64,000 nt of DNA, from positions 214,840 to 278,839 of the forward strand of contig NW_003213971.1 in assembly GCF_000006405.1 (NCBI RefSeq). The letters run 5' to 3'. Source of the stretch: Perkinsus marinus ATCC 50983 (taxonomy: Eukaryota; Perkinsozoa; Perkinsida; Perkinsidae). Below the pieces are notes generated by a model, which was given only the letters and a program-made list of their open reading frames with translations, was not told the DNA's origin and made no database searches. This document shows positions 55,482 through 64,000 of the stretch, in pieces; within the stretch, counting starts at the first letter, position 1, and every line of letters begins with the position of its first letter. The position numbers and the translations under genes were made by a program.

Positions 55482-56567
55482 CTACGTAGAAGAACTCCGA
55501 TCGAGCTTTAGTATTTTGTCTTCGTCGATGCCTTTCAAAATCAACTTCTCATCCCCATGGGGACAGATACGAACTCTCTCACTTTCCATTCCTGCCAGCC
55601 TGAAACAACCGGTCGCTGAATGATCCTCAGTCGGGATCAACGAGATGTTCTCTAGGGTCAAGAATTCCAGATCGCTCGTGATCAAGATTGCCAGGACATA
55701 CTGATGCCCATCGTCGCAGGTATTAACATCTATGCTCGCGACCGAAGAAGAGTAGTATCCATCTTTGAGAGGGGTAACATTAGTCATATCTGGTCGATTA
55801 GCAAGTAGTTCATCAACTTCAGCAGGTCTGTCAGAAGTCATCTTCCGTCGCTTAGCAAACGGTTGAGTATCTCCGACAGATCTGTCAGGGATTATCTTCG
55901 ATTGTTTAACACACGGTGGATCACTACGTGGCTCAGGAGTGTTAGAGCAACAGGGTGCTGGGTCATCACTCTCTCCAGATGTTGCAGTTTGACGCCAAGT
56001 AGTGTCAAGGGTAAGGTGCACCAGAGATTTGAGACTTGCGAAAGGTTGAGCCTCTCTTACTCGAGCAGCCAAGTAGAGCGTCAACTTCAATTTATTCTTT
56101 ACGAGTGCATTCTCCGTGCACAACAAGACACTGTACATGTAGGCGTCTAGTTCGGTACCCATTCTTGTCGAGATGAAACTCAATAGCAGTCGAGTCCACC
56201 AGGAATATGAATAATAGCACTTTCGGACACCACTAGATCTGGTTGATTTCATCAAACGCCGCGGACTCAGCTCGTAAGGTTCGAACTCTAAGCGTGTACG
56301 GTCAAGCCCACTATAGAAAGAGATCCGGGCGGATGGCGTCTTACCAGAATAAGTCACTTTTATAATGGCCGAAGTGATATTCCCAAGGCTGGGTTCCACC
56401 CAATAGGAGGTGTAAGAGCCTGGTGGGAGGTCGCTTGGAGAAGGCTTAGTTCTCAGTGCTGACCTCGAAGGTGGCCTTGAGGTGAACTTGGAAGACGCAA
56501 GTGATGTTGCAAGAAGTAGCCCGATTGTTCGAAAGCCCCGTATGAGCGTGAAATGACGGTATAACAA
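55482..56567 (-). CDS. secreted orphan protein, 361 aa
   Basis: A single intact frame. The start MLYRHFTLIRGFR leads into a hydrophobic core TIGLLLATSLASSKF, a plausible signal peptide. An ordered N-terminal part (YTSYWVEPSLGNITSAIIKV to FISTRMGTELDAYMYSVLLC) is followed by a Pro/Ser/Asp-rich linker (about residues 190-250). In the linker, an 18-residue pattern with SDRPAE or PDRSVG plus KRRKM/KQSKI repeats. A second ordered part follows (YVLAILITSDLEFLTLENIS to RVRICPHGDEKLILKGID). I recognise no family; it could belong to a lineage-specific secreted set. No introns. Confidence 0.55.
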   Translation of the reverse strand: MLYRHFTLIRGFRTIGLLLATSLASSKFTSRPPSRSALRTKPSPSDLPPGSYTSYWVEPSLGNITSAIIKVTYSGKTPSARISFYSGLDRTRLEFEPYELSPRRLMKSTRSSGVRKCYYSYSWWTRLLLSFISTRMGTELDAYMYSVLLCTENALVKNKLKLTLYLAARVREAQPFASLKSLVHLTLDTTWRQTATSGESDDPAPCCSNTPEPRSDPPCVKQSKIIPDRSVGDTQPFAKRRKMTSDRPAEVDELLANRPDMTNVTPLKDGYYSSSVASIDVNTCDDGHQYVLAILITSDLEFLTLENISLIPTEDHSATGCFRLAGMESERVRICPHGDEKLILKGIDEDKILKLDRSSST

Positions 56568-57561
56568 TGTGAATCTGACAAGGACGAATTACTTCTACCT
56601 TCCTATCATTCAGGTTTCAAGGATAACTTCCGCCGAGTTGGAAAATGGGAGAGACAATAACAAATGATCCCCAGTAGGTGCCACCGACTCATTAGACATT
56701 TCCCTTGCAAGAAAATCCTGGGTCGAACACAATAGGAAGCCATCGAAAACTAGGTTAACACACGACGGAGTATGAACACACCGTATCACAACACCCGCTG
56801 GTCCAGCGGCGCTGGATGATGCCATCATTGTAGGCAAGTCTCAACCCAGCGCTCCGCAGGTACTTGATTAGGTAGCTAGCGGTTGCTCATCGCGGCTGAC
56901 ATGCCAACGGAGGAGACCTTCGGTTAAATACGATAGTCATATTATAGTCATATCGAGTTTCATCGTCAGTGCCCTTCGCAATAAATCCGTCATCTACATG
57001 TGGAAAGATGCTGACTCCCTGTCCTATCCTCGCTGGTTGGAGTCAAGGTCACCCTCACATGATGATGATGGGAAAGTAGGAGGTCAGCGGGTTACCTGGA
57101 ACTGCTGGACAACGATGATGAGGGTCATCCACGTAATACACTCACAAATATCAAGGACAACGAAGATTCCAGGATACCGCGCAAGATTCGCTCTGGAAAA
57201 TCACAGGTTGAGCGGAAGCTCGGAGCTCGCCCTAGACCTGGCGCCGAGAGCCCATCCCAATCCCCTCCAGCCCGCGGGGTGTTTGCCAAACCATATCGCT
57301 CAATTCATATGATATCGAACGTCGAAAGGATTTGGCAATCGTCAGGCAGGGGAGAACTCCTGGCGAAATTCCTTCTGCAGCAGAGTCGACTGCGGGGCTG
57401 TATACATCAACAGAATATCACACCTTGTAGAGACCTATTTCGCGTGTAGTACACCAATCCCACTAATATCTATACATTCACTACTCCAAGATACGAGCGT
57501 AAAATCAGTACGTACTATCAATTTTGAGTGGGCATGCGGAATTGTGATCGTGAAGGTGTCT
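56568..57561. other. spacer, no recognised gene
   Basis: Upstream region of the secreted orphan. Short ORFs only (75 codons minus at 56610, 104 codons plus at 56998). Nothing supports a gene. Confidence 0.4.
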
Positions 57562-57815
57562 CTTTGATGGATCGTACTAAGACATATCTTAAGAGTAGTG
57601 TCATAGGTGCCCCCTGATGGAATTGATTGTACCAACACATATCTTAAGAGTAGTGGCATAGGTGCCCCCTGATGGAATTGATTGTACCAACACATATCTT
57701 AAGAGTAGTGGCATAGGTGCCCCCGATGGAATTGATTGTACTAACACATATCTTAAGAGTAGTGGCATAGGTGCCCCTGATGATTGTACCAACACATACC
57801 TTAGAGTAGCGGCAT
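57562..57815 (+). repeat. 55-bp tandem repeat, about 4.5 units, related core
   Basis: CATATCTTAAGAGTAGTGGC followed by ATAGGTGCCCC recurs at steps of 55, 55, 54 and 48 bp (57583, 57638, 57693, 57747, 57795), with spacer GATGGAATTGATTGTACCAA. The core, the CATATCTTA lead-in and the ATTGATTG spacer all resemble the 7.4-8.6 kb array. The array lies 20 bp from the 3' end of the tRNA-Cys gene. Confidence 0.93.
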
Positions 57816-57834
57816 AGAAAAAGAGCGGACAAGA

Positions 57835-57905
57835 GGGCGCGCCCGGATTTGAACCGAGGACCTGCTGATCTGCAGTCAGCCGCTCTACCACTGAGCTACA
57901 CACCC
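57835..57905 (-). tRNA. trnC: tRNA-Cys (GCA)
   Basis: The minus strand folds as a full cloverleaf. The acceptor GGGTGTG/CGCGCCC pairs throughout (two G-T pairs). The D arm is GCTC-AGTGGTA-GAGC. The anticodon arm is GCTGA-CTGCAGA-TCAGC with anticodon GCA. The T arm is CTCGG-TTCAAAT-CCGGG. It is 71 nt with no intron and no encoded CCA. The sequence closely follows eukaryotic cytosolic tRNA-Cys. A and B boxes are intact. Confidence 0.95.
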
Positions 57906-59283
57906 ACAATAAACGAAAATCCCAATCTCCATCATGAGTCATGATGGAGATTGGAAAGTCGAAACCATGATTCATGACTACCCACTCTCCTCACCTTATC
58001 TCCCTCATTTTCCATATCGGTGGTGGGCGAACACGCAATTTCAGAACATAATATCTACATACGGTCGATGCTGCACCACACTCCAGCCAAAAACTGGGCC
58101 CGACTGCATCACAATTCTCGTCAAAGAGTCCTTATGAACACATTAAGCCACGTTTAATGGGCGCGCCTAGGTCGCGGCAACTCACGATTACCACGCGTTG
58201 TCGTCCTCACCAGCATGCGGTAAGCCAGTCAGACAACTGGTGGGAAAATATGCAGAGGACACTCTGAGGAAATTCATTTTGGTTTTTATGGACTTCCTCC
58301 CCAAGTAGTGTGTAAACTTCCATAATGTAGAGAGCAAACTCAGTTGACGGACCCAAACATTGATTCCAAGACTGTTCGTCAACCTGGGACCGTACCATTT
58401 ACCCACAAAACACAACAGGACCGTGCACCATCACCGACACTACTAACACACTATAGGAACATATCTACTATGTGAGGAACCTCGTAGATGTTAGTATTGG
58501 CGAACAACCGATATACATCCAAATGATGGTATCAATCATATAAACACTCACAGGATTCCTCAACCTTTGCTGAAAGAACCCTATAAGTGTAGAGGCACAG
58601 TATGAAGAACAAGTAACTAAATTGGCGCCACTCGAATTGCAAAGGCAAAAAGATTTCCATCAATAACAATATCGACAAAGAAATCGCATCCTTCGCCGTA
58701 AACAAGAAATACTCAATCCATAGGAACTGCTGAGGACCAACTCCTAGCCCACAACACAGGAAAGAGCGAACAAAATGGACGCCTCCATCTATCTAATGCT
58801 ATTATACCGCGACAAGGTTCACTTAGGCTCGAGCCTCCAACATAGGGGAAGTAGCGAGGAACTTGGATGACGGCATACGACTCGAATGTGCGGCGCTGTA
58901 CTCACATGGTCTATGACGAATGCATAGCCAATGAGAAGCCACCTGACAAAAACAAACCACTTTTATTCCAAAACCACCATGCCACACTCACCTGAGGGTT
59001 GTGAGTAAATGTCAAAGTTTGACGCGCCTTGTCCAATTTATAATGTCCATCTGATACCTTACAAAAGACAACAACAATGAAAACGATAAGCGCCGACTCT
59101 TTGGATAATAATCATACTGATCATGAGCGTACAAATAAAAATATCATTCCCCCTCGTTATAGGAATAGTTTACGCAGACAGCGACTGAGGAGGCTGCACA
59201 TGCTGAACTACGCTTCTTGATGACAATACAGTACACTTTCTCAATTTCACTACACTTCTACCCTGATTCGTATACGATTTTAT
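57906..59283. other. spacer, mostly empty
   Basis: A degraded A-like stretch (GGTGGGAAAATATGCAGAGG near 58238) is the only element. Remaining ORFs are under 75 codons. The right end is the 3' region of the GH5 gene. Confidence 0.45.
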
Positions 59284-62200
59284 CTAATATTTTTTAAACA
59301 CTTCAGCTTCGCTCCGCCTAGCAAACCTTTTTACTTCAATATCAACTCCTCTAGGATAATGTACACCCAGCGGCACGAAGATCTCCGATGTGGTCGTCCC
59401 TGACACAATACACATAATAATAATTCCCCTCCAAGTTAACATATTACTTGCCAATGGGTCCTCTTCAAATCTCATGATGAAACACTTATCATCATGTAAA
59501 CCGTCAAAACGCGCCGACACAGGTTTACCAGCAAGCCTAACAAAGAGCAAACACTGGGCTTTCATCCGTTAAATTTCACTACTATTGCATACCGCAAATA
59601 TCGAGTATTACACCACCATATGCAAGGATAACTACACTGTTATACTCACTTGAATGCATATGGACGAACAACGGATGGCATCCTTAGGTGAGGACCACGA
59701 TTACTATCAGCACGGGGATTCGCCTCGCTTGTGAAGATAGAAAGATCTTCTTTATTCCAGCCGTCCTAACACAGAGAAAGAAACTCCACTACGGTATCAT
59801 ATCTTCGCTCGCCTCAGCTGAACTCGGGAGTTTGCTCACATATTATAAAAGTCAGTCTAGAACTCGACAAAGCCCACCAAGAAATTGGAAAAAAATATCC
59901 TCAAAATTTTCACCTTGTCACAAACACGTGCATATTTTTCCAAATTGGAAAACTCTCCCATTCACTAAGTATGAGAAAATATGCACATGCAGAAAAAAAT
60001 AGAATTTCTGAAGAAAATTCGGAAAATTTTCTACGTCATGTACATTCCCACCAAACTCCTATAATAAGTGAGGTATACCCCTGAGCTCAGCTGAGAAAAG
60101 CGAACATATATTCCTCCAACACCGATTTTGTTCCCTTTCATAATAACCTCTAATCTACAAGTAGACATACCCCCATGCTGTAGTAAATTCACCGAGTGAT
60201 AAAATTTCAGAAAAATTTTTCTCCATCGTGTGTACTATGAACTCACTTTACTACTCAAAATCATGATAGTCCTATTTCCTCGTTATTACCTGTTCTTCTT
60301 TAGTATTATAAGGGACGTAGTTCCAAACCGTCACAGCTTGCAGAGCCGTGCTCTCAACTGCTTCCATAGTGTCATTCATAGCTCTATCGGTTGAACCTGA
60401 TCATCAACTCTCACAAAAAAAACTATAAAATCTATAACCCCTATGCGCATGCGTGCAACTGTATAATACTAAACATCATCACACTTTAGCCAATCATAAG
60501 TAAGATTAAATCTATCATACAATTACATTGGAGTTTCACCCATGCGGTTGACCCTATACTATATGTGTTTTTGACATCACTAGGGTGAAACTCCCTCACT
60601 ATAGATTTTATATGATATTTACTATATGAAAATAATATACTCTAGACACGACCTCATATATAACCATCAGATGAGTAGTGTTGGAGGAGGAATATATGTT
60701 CGCTTTCCTCAGCTGAGTTTAGGAGTTTCCAAAACTAATTATACAAATTCATATACAAATCAGCATAAAAGAGCACAGAAACCAAAATAATTTCCCGAAA
60801 TTTCCTCTCAGAATTTACATATTGTCACCAACATATGTGCATAATTTCCCACACAGATGTCAAACTTACTATCCGAGTTTCACAACCCGTACGTAAAGTG
60901 GCGTAAAACTCCGTGGAAAACGCGATATTCGCTGCGATATGCAGTTTTCCACATCACTAGGGTGGTTAAACTCCATCAATAAAACGCTGCTTCTTATTAC
61001 CATAATTGCCGCACCAGGGAATTCCAACCTCGCCGAGTAACGTCGGGCCCACTTCCTCTCCACTAGCCTTCAAATTCCTAAGACTTCTCTTATGAGTATT
61101 GGGCGCTACTCCCGGACCGACATCGAACTGATTCAACAACAAATATCAACTTTTTATACGCCTTCCTCAGCTACCTTCAGCCCGCTAGTTGCAATTTCGC
61201 ATCCAATCCATGTGCGGTATGTTGAATACTGTAAAGTTGGTCCGTCGTACCTAGACATTCAAACCAACTTTGGAGTTTCAAAAAAGTGGCCAAGTAATAC
61301 TCTGTGAAAAACGCGATTTTATTCGCGCTGATATGCAGTAGTCGTGAAATATATTTTCCATATCACTAAGGTGGTGAAACTCCACTCTATCATCAATTCC
61401 GAAATACAAAACACACATATTTACACCCGCAATATTTCCACCACCGACGTTCCTTACCAATGCGGCGCCCATACTATTCGAGTATCTTGAGGTATATCAT
61501 CTTTAGTCGCAACATGCAACTTCGGCCATTCCATGTCCATAGTCGGTCCTACAATACAATAAAAGCGAGTAGTAATATTGGAGTTTCACAACCCGTTTTA
61601 CGTGAAGTGGCGTAAAACGCGGTCATATGCAGTAGTCGCGAAATATGTTTTTCATATCACTAGAGTGATACTCCAATAATATGCACATGCTCAACCACTT
61701 GTGTTGGAGACAATATGGAAATTTCGCGGAAATTTTGGTAAGAAATTCTGCAACTTTCTCAACACTCCCCAGCTGAGGAAAACGAATTTATTTTCCTCCA
61801 ACACTGCACCCAGAAAGATTCCAACTCACCTAGAAAGATTATCGCATCGGGCATTTTAGATGTCACAGCTCTGGCGAAGTCCCTCCAGAAAGGCCGCATA
61901 TAACGCGCTGAAACATGACCAGTCGGGAAAAGTAAATGTTGGGAAAATGTGCATTAAGTCAACTATCATGTTTCACCTATATTCCTCCAACACTACCGAA
62001 AACAGTACTTCTCAGTTGAGCAAGCAAACATATACTCCTCCAACACTACCAAAAACAGTACTTCTCAGTTGAGCAAGCAAACATATACTCCTCCAACACT
62101 ACCGAAAACAGTACTTCTCAGTTGAGTAAGCAAACATATACTCCTCCAACACTACCAAAAACAGTACTTCTCAGTTTTCAGAAAATGCGCGAAAACAATT

Positions 62201-63985
62201 TTGACCATAATTTTTGAGCGATATCTTTTAAAACAAAACCAACGCTGTTATTTTTATCTGCTAATTTCCGTACCTTTTTTCCGTTCAATTCTTCGTTCGG
62301 ATCTATTTGATCTGTCTGCACTCACCCTCCACTAACTATCGAATCACTATGTCCGGTCCTGTATCGAGTTCTAGTCCTCCGAAAGCCTTCAACCAGCACT
62401 TCCTCAACAACTCTTTTTTCCCATAATTTTCGTTAATATTTGCCACACATTTATTACCTTGAAAATCTTCCTCAGTTTTCAAGTCAAAATACCTCCTTTT
62501 CAAGAGCCTCATTTCGCCATCATCATCATAGTCCCAAACTCCATTTTCAAACCAAGGATCCTTACACCCCGGCAAAAACACTTTAACATGTTTTTCATTT
62601 CGCCTCTGCACATAACAATTTCACCTATGATCTCAATAACTTCTTACAAAATGTCCTAAATATTTGAAATTATCGCCGTATTTTGGTAAACTCAGCGATT
62701 TCCCGTTTGCAAGCTGAATGGTCTCCCACGGGCTCATCACATATCCCAACGGTTGGGGGGCGTTAAACCTGAACAAAAATGTTTTTCATCATTTACAAAA
62801 AAATACTAAAATTTCACGACCCGTTTAACGTGAAGTCCTCGATGTTTCCGCGACCGATAACACAGTCGAAATATGAAATTTCTTTTTCCACTAGTGTTTT
62901 TCATATCACTAGGGTGAAACTCCACTTTATCATTAACCAAAACGGTACACATATATTTCGCGACTAGTCCAGAAAATATAACCTACCGTTTCGAATTCTC
63001 ATCATAAAATTATGAATTTTTGTGATTTATTTTTCCACTTATTACGACAAACATAGATCAACATACTACCCAGTGTTAGGGGAATATATGCTCACTTTCC
63101 TTAGCTGAACTCAGGAAATTCCGACGCTACACAAAATTTCTCCTAAATTTTCTTCATAAAACTTATATGGGCACCATACGTGTACAAATATACAAAAACC
63201 AGGAAAATTTTCCCATAAAAAACACATATTTTACCATATGCATATTTTCCTATACTACTTTTCCAAGGGCAGGCTCCGACCAATCCATCCCATATTCGGC
63301 TCATTCAGAGTCTCAAATCCCAAAACATTCTTCTCCTCTCGAAGTGCCTCAGCCAGAGCACTCACAGCGTTATAATAATGACGACGGAGATACACTCCAG
63401 CATTCTCATTATCTGTGACACAAATCGGACCTATTCCGTATCTTCCACGCTGGAACCTAAGATTCTTACCAATCTTAGTATTAGGGGCATAATCCTCCCC
63501 AGCAAAGAATATGGCCCACATCGTTGCAGCCGGATAAAACAGATTATTAACCGGCCACGACATTTTCGGGAAAAATCTAAAGAAAAAAATCCATAATACC
63601 ACACCATTGAAATTTTCCGGAAAAAATCTCCAAATTCCATACCACACCATGAAAATTTTCGGAAAAATTCTGAAAATAAATCCCATAATACCACACCATG
63701 AGAATTTTCTAGAAAAATCTCTACATTCCATACCACTCCATAAGAATTTTCCAAAAAAAAATCACAAATTCCATAGCATACCACGAAAATTTTCCGGAAA
63801 AATCTCCAAATTCCATAATACCACACCATAAGAGCATCATACTACCCCTCAGGATCGCTTTCATCTTCCAAATGACGTTGATGTAGAAAACACGCTCCCG
63901 ACTCGGATAGCTTTTCAGGATCAAATCCTATTTTCTCCAAAGTCCACCTCGGTGCTCCGTCCCCTCCCGTCCACCTCGACCAAGC
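59284..63985 (-). CDS. GH5 glycosylceramidase-type hydrolase, 5' partial
   Basis: Exons read right to left: SRWTGGDGAPRWTLEKIGFD (63846-63985), PKMSWPVNNLFYPAATMWAI to VLGFETLNEPNMGWIG (about 63258-63577), PLGYVMSPWETIQLANG, CKDPWFENGVWDYDDDGEMR, EWPKLHVATKDDIPQDTRIV/WAPHW, YDGPTLQYSTYRTWIG, NLKASGEEVGPTLLGEVGIPW, MEAVESTALQAVTVWNYVPYN, GWNKEDLSIFTSEANP, LAGKPVSARFDGLHDD and TSEIFVPLGVHYPRGVDIEV. Glu in FETLNEPN is the GH5 acid/base and Glu in LLGEVGIP the nucleophile. The layout matches EGCrP-like sterol glucosidases or glucosylceramidases, including the C-terminal beta-sandwich. These remove glucose from membrane glycolipids. The 5' exons lie beyond the window. At least ten introns hold A and B elements. 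Confidence 0.85.
59795..60124. mobile_element. two family A elements head to head in a GH5 intron
   Basis: The first (about 59795-59942, minus) ends CACGTGCATATTTTTCC. The second (about 59965-60124, plus) starts GAGAAAATATGCACATGC and ends ATTCCTCCAACACCG. The inner ends face each other 25 bp apart, making a large inverted repeat in the transcript. Confidence 0.75.
60531..60594 (+). mobile_element. family B element, minimal 64-bp form
   Basis: Both ends are intact (TTGGAGTTTCACCC and GGGTGAAACTCC) around only about 40 bp of interior. A deletion derivative showing that the termini are the conserved part. Confidence 0.85.
60677..60856 (-). mobile_element. family A element in a GH5 intron
   Basis: Starts AGTGTTGGAGGAGGAATATA, ends CATAATTTCCCACACAG. 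Confidence 0.85.
60873..60976 (+). mobile_element. family B element in a GH5 intron
   Basis: CGAGTTTCACAACCCG to GGTGGTTAAACTCC; the central part is shortened. Confidence 0.87.
61270..61385 (+). mobile_element. family B element in a GH5 intron
   Basis: TTGGAGTTTCAAAAAAGTGGC to GGTGGTGAAACTCCA; about 15 bp are missing after the left terminus. It lies between the WAPHW exon and the YDGPTL exon. Confidence 0.87.
61577..61676 (+). mobile_element. family B element abutting a family A element
   Basis: TTGGAGTTTCACAACCCG to AGAGTGATACTCCAA. The flanking TAATA/TAATA may be a target duplication. The family A copy 61678-61806 begins immediately after it. Confidence 0.88.
61678..61806 (+). mobile_element. 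family A element in a GH5 intron
   Basis: From AATATGCACATGCTCAACC to TTTTCCTCCAACACTG, with a shortened middle. Confidence 0.8.
61985..62175 (+). repeat. 53-bp tandem repeat made of a family A terminus
   Basis: CTCCTCCAACACTACC recurs at 53-bp steps (CACTACC at 61991, 62044, 62097 and 62150), alternating CGAAAACAG and CAAAAACAG, followed by TACTTCTCAGTTGAGCAAG. CATATACTCCTCCAACACT is the right end of family A, so the array seems to have grown from an inserted element. Confidence 0.92.
62811..62924 (+). mobile_element. family B element, CGATAACA sub-family
   Basis: AAATTTCACGACCCGTTTAAC to GGGTGAAACTCCA, interior CGACCGATAACACAGTCG. It lies in a GH5 intron. Confidence 0.87.
63071..63253 (-). 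mobile_element. family A element in a GH5 intron
   Basis: Starts CAGTGTTAGGGGAATATATG, ends CATATTTTCCTATACTAC. It sits directly upstream of the exon ending RSLPLEK on the minus strand. Confidence 0.82.
63598..63838 (-). repeat. irregular 40-49-bp tandem repeat in a GH5 intron
   Basis: The minus strand repeats GGTGTGGTATTATGGAATTT plus a GGAAAATTTTC tail about six times. On the plus strand ACCACACCAT or its variants occur at 63598, 63641, 63690, 63732, 63780 and 63820. It starts within 10 nt of the donor GTAGTATGATG after the DESDPEG exon. Every unit carries a donor-like GTGGTATGG or GTGGTATTATGG. Confidence 0.85.
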
Positions 63986-64000
63986 CTACCATAAAATTTC

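Overview
The window is nuclear DNA of an intron-dense protist. I infer an alveolate close to Perkinsus, from genes broken into many small exons, introns packed with short inverted-repeat elements, and the mix of mitochondrial and signalling proteins; no rRNA or spliced-leader RNA gene is present to confirm this. There are three 100-base assembly gaps (11394, 23087, 42723). Exons were assigned by reading conserved protein motifs across frames, so gene spans are firmer than individual splice sites.

Layout: 1-2070 has no gene I recognise. A PP2A scaffold (A) subunit with HEAT repeats runs on the minus strand (2071-5961). A homogenised 53-bp minisatellite fills about 7.5-8.6 kb. LETM1 (9467-14515) and a mitochondrial Lon protease (15325-25674) follow on the plus strand. 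Both genes begin with the same 280-bp block carrying upstream sequence, the start codon and a mitochondrial presequence. A second copy of the Lon ATPase/protease exons (27051-32760) lies directly downstream, preceded in a compatible phase by a Mutator-transposase-like DNA-binding exon pair (26314-26758). About 33-37.6 kb is gene-poor with weak ORFs.

The right half holds a secreted BBE-like FAD oxidase (minus), a two-unit ubiquitin gene (minus) divergent from ribosomal protein eL37 (plus), the GATOR1 subunit NPRL2 (42347-49301), two tandem four-span membrane proteins resembling tetraspanins, a secreted orphan (minus, 55482-56567), a tRNA-Cys(GCA), and a multi-exon GH5 glycosylceramidase-type hydrolase that runs off the right edge (minus).

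Two short nonautonomous transposon-like families saturate introns and spacers. Family A is about 170 bp with ends CAGTGTWGG. Family B is about 125-150 bp with ends TTGGAGTTTCAC. One B copy supplies the 5' splice site of a Lon intron, and one A copy makes up most of the intron that would join the transposase exons to the second Lon copy. The points most worth following are the shared presequence/promoter cassette, the possible transposase-Lon fusion, the intron-building elements, and the dispersed minisatellites sharing a GGCATAGKTGCCCC core.
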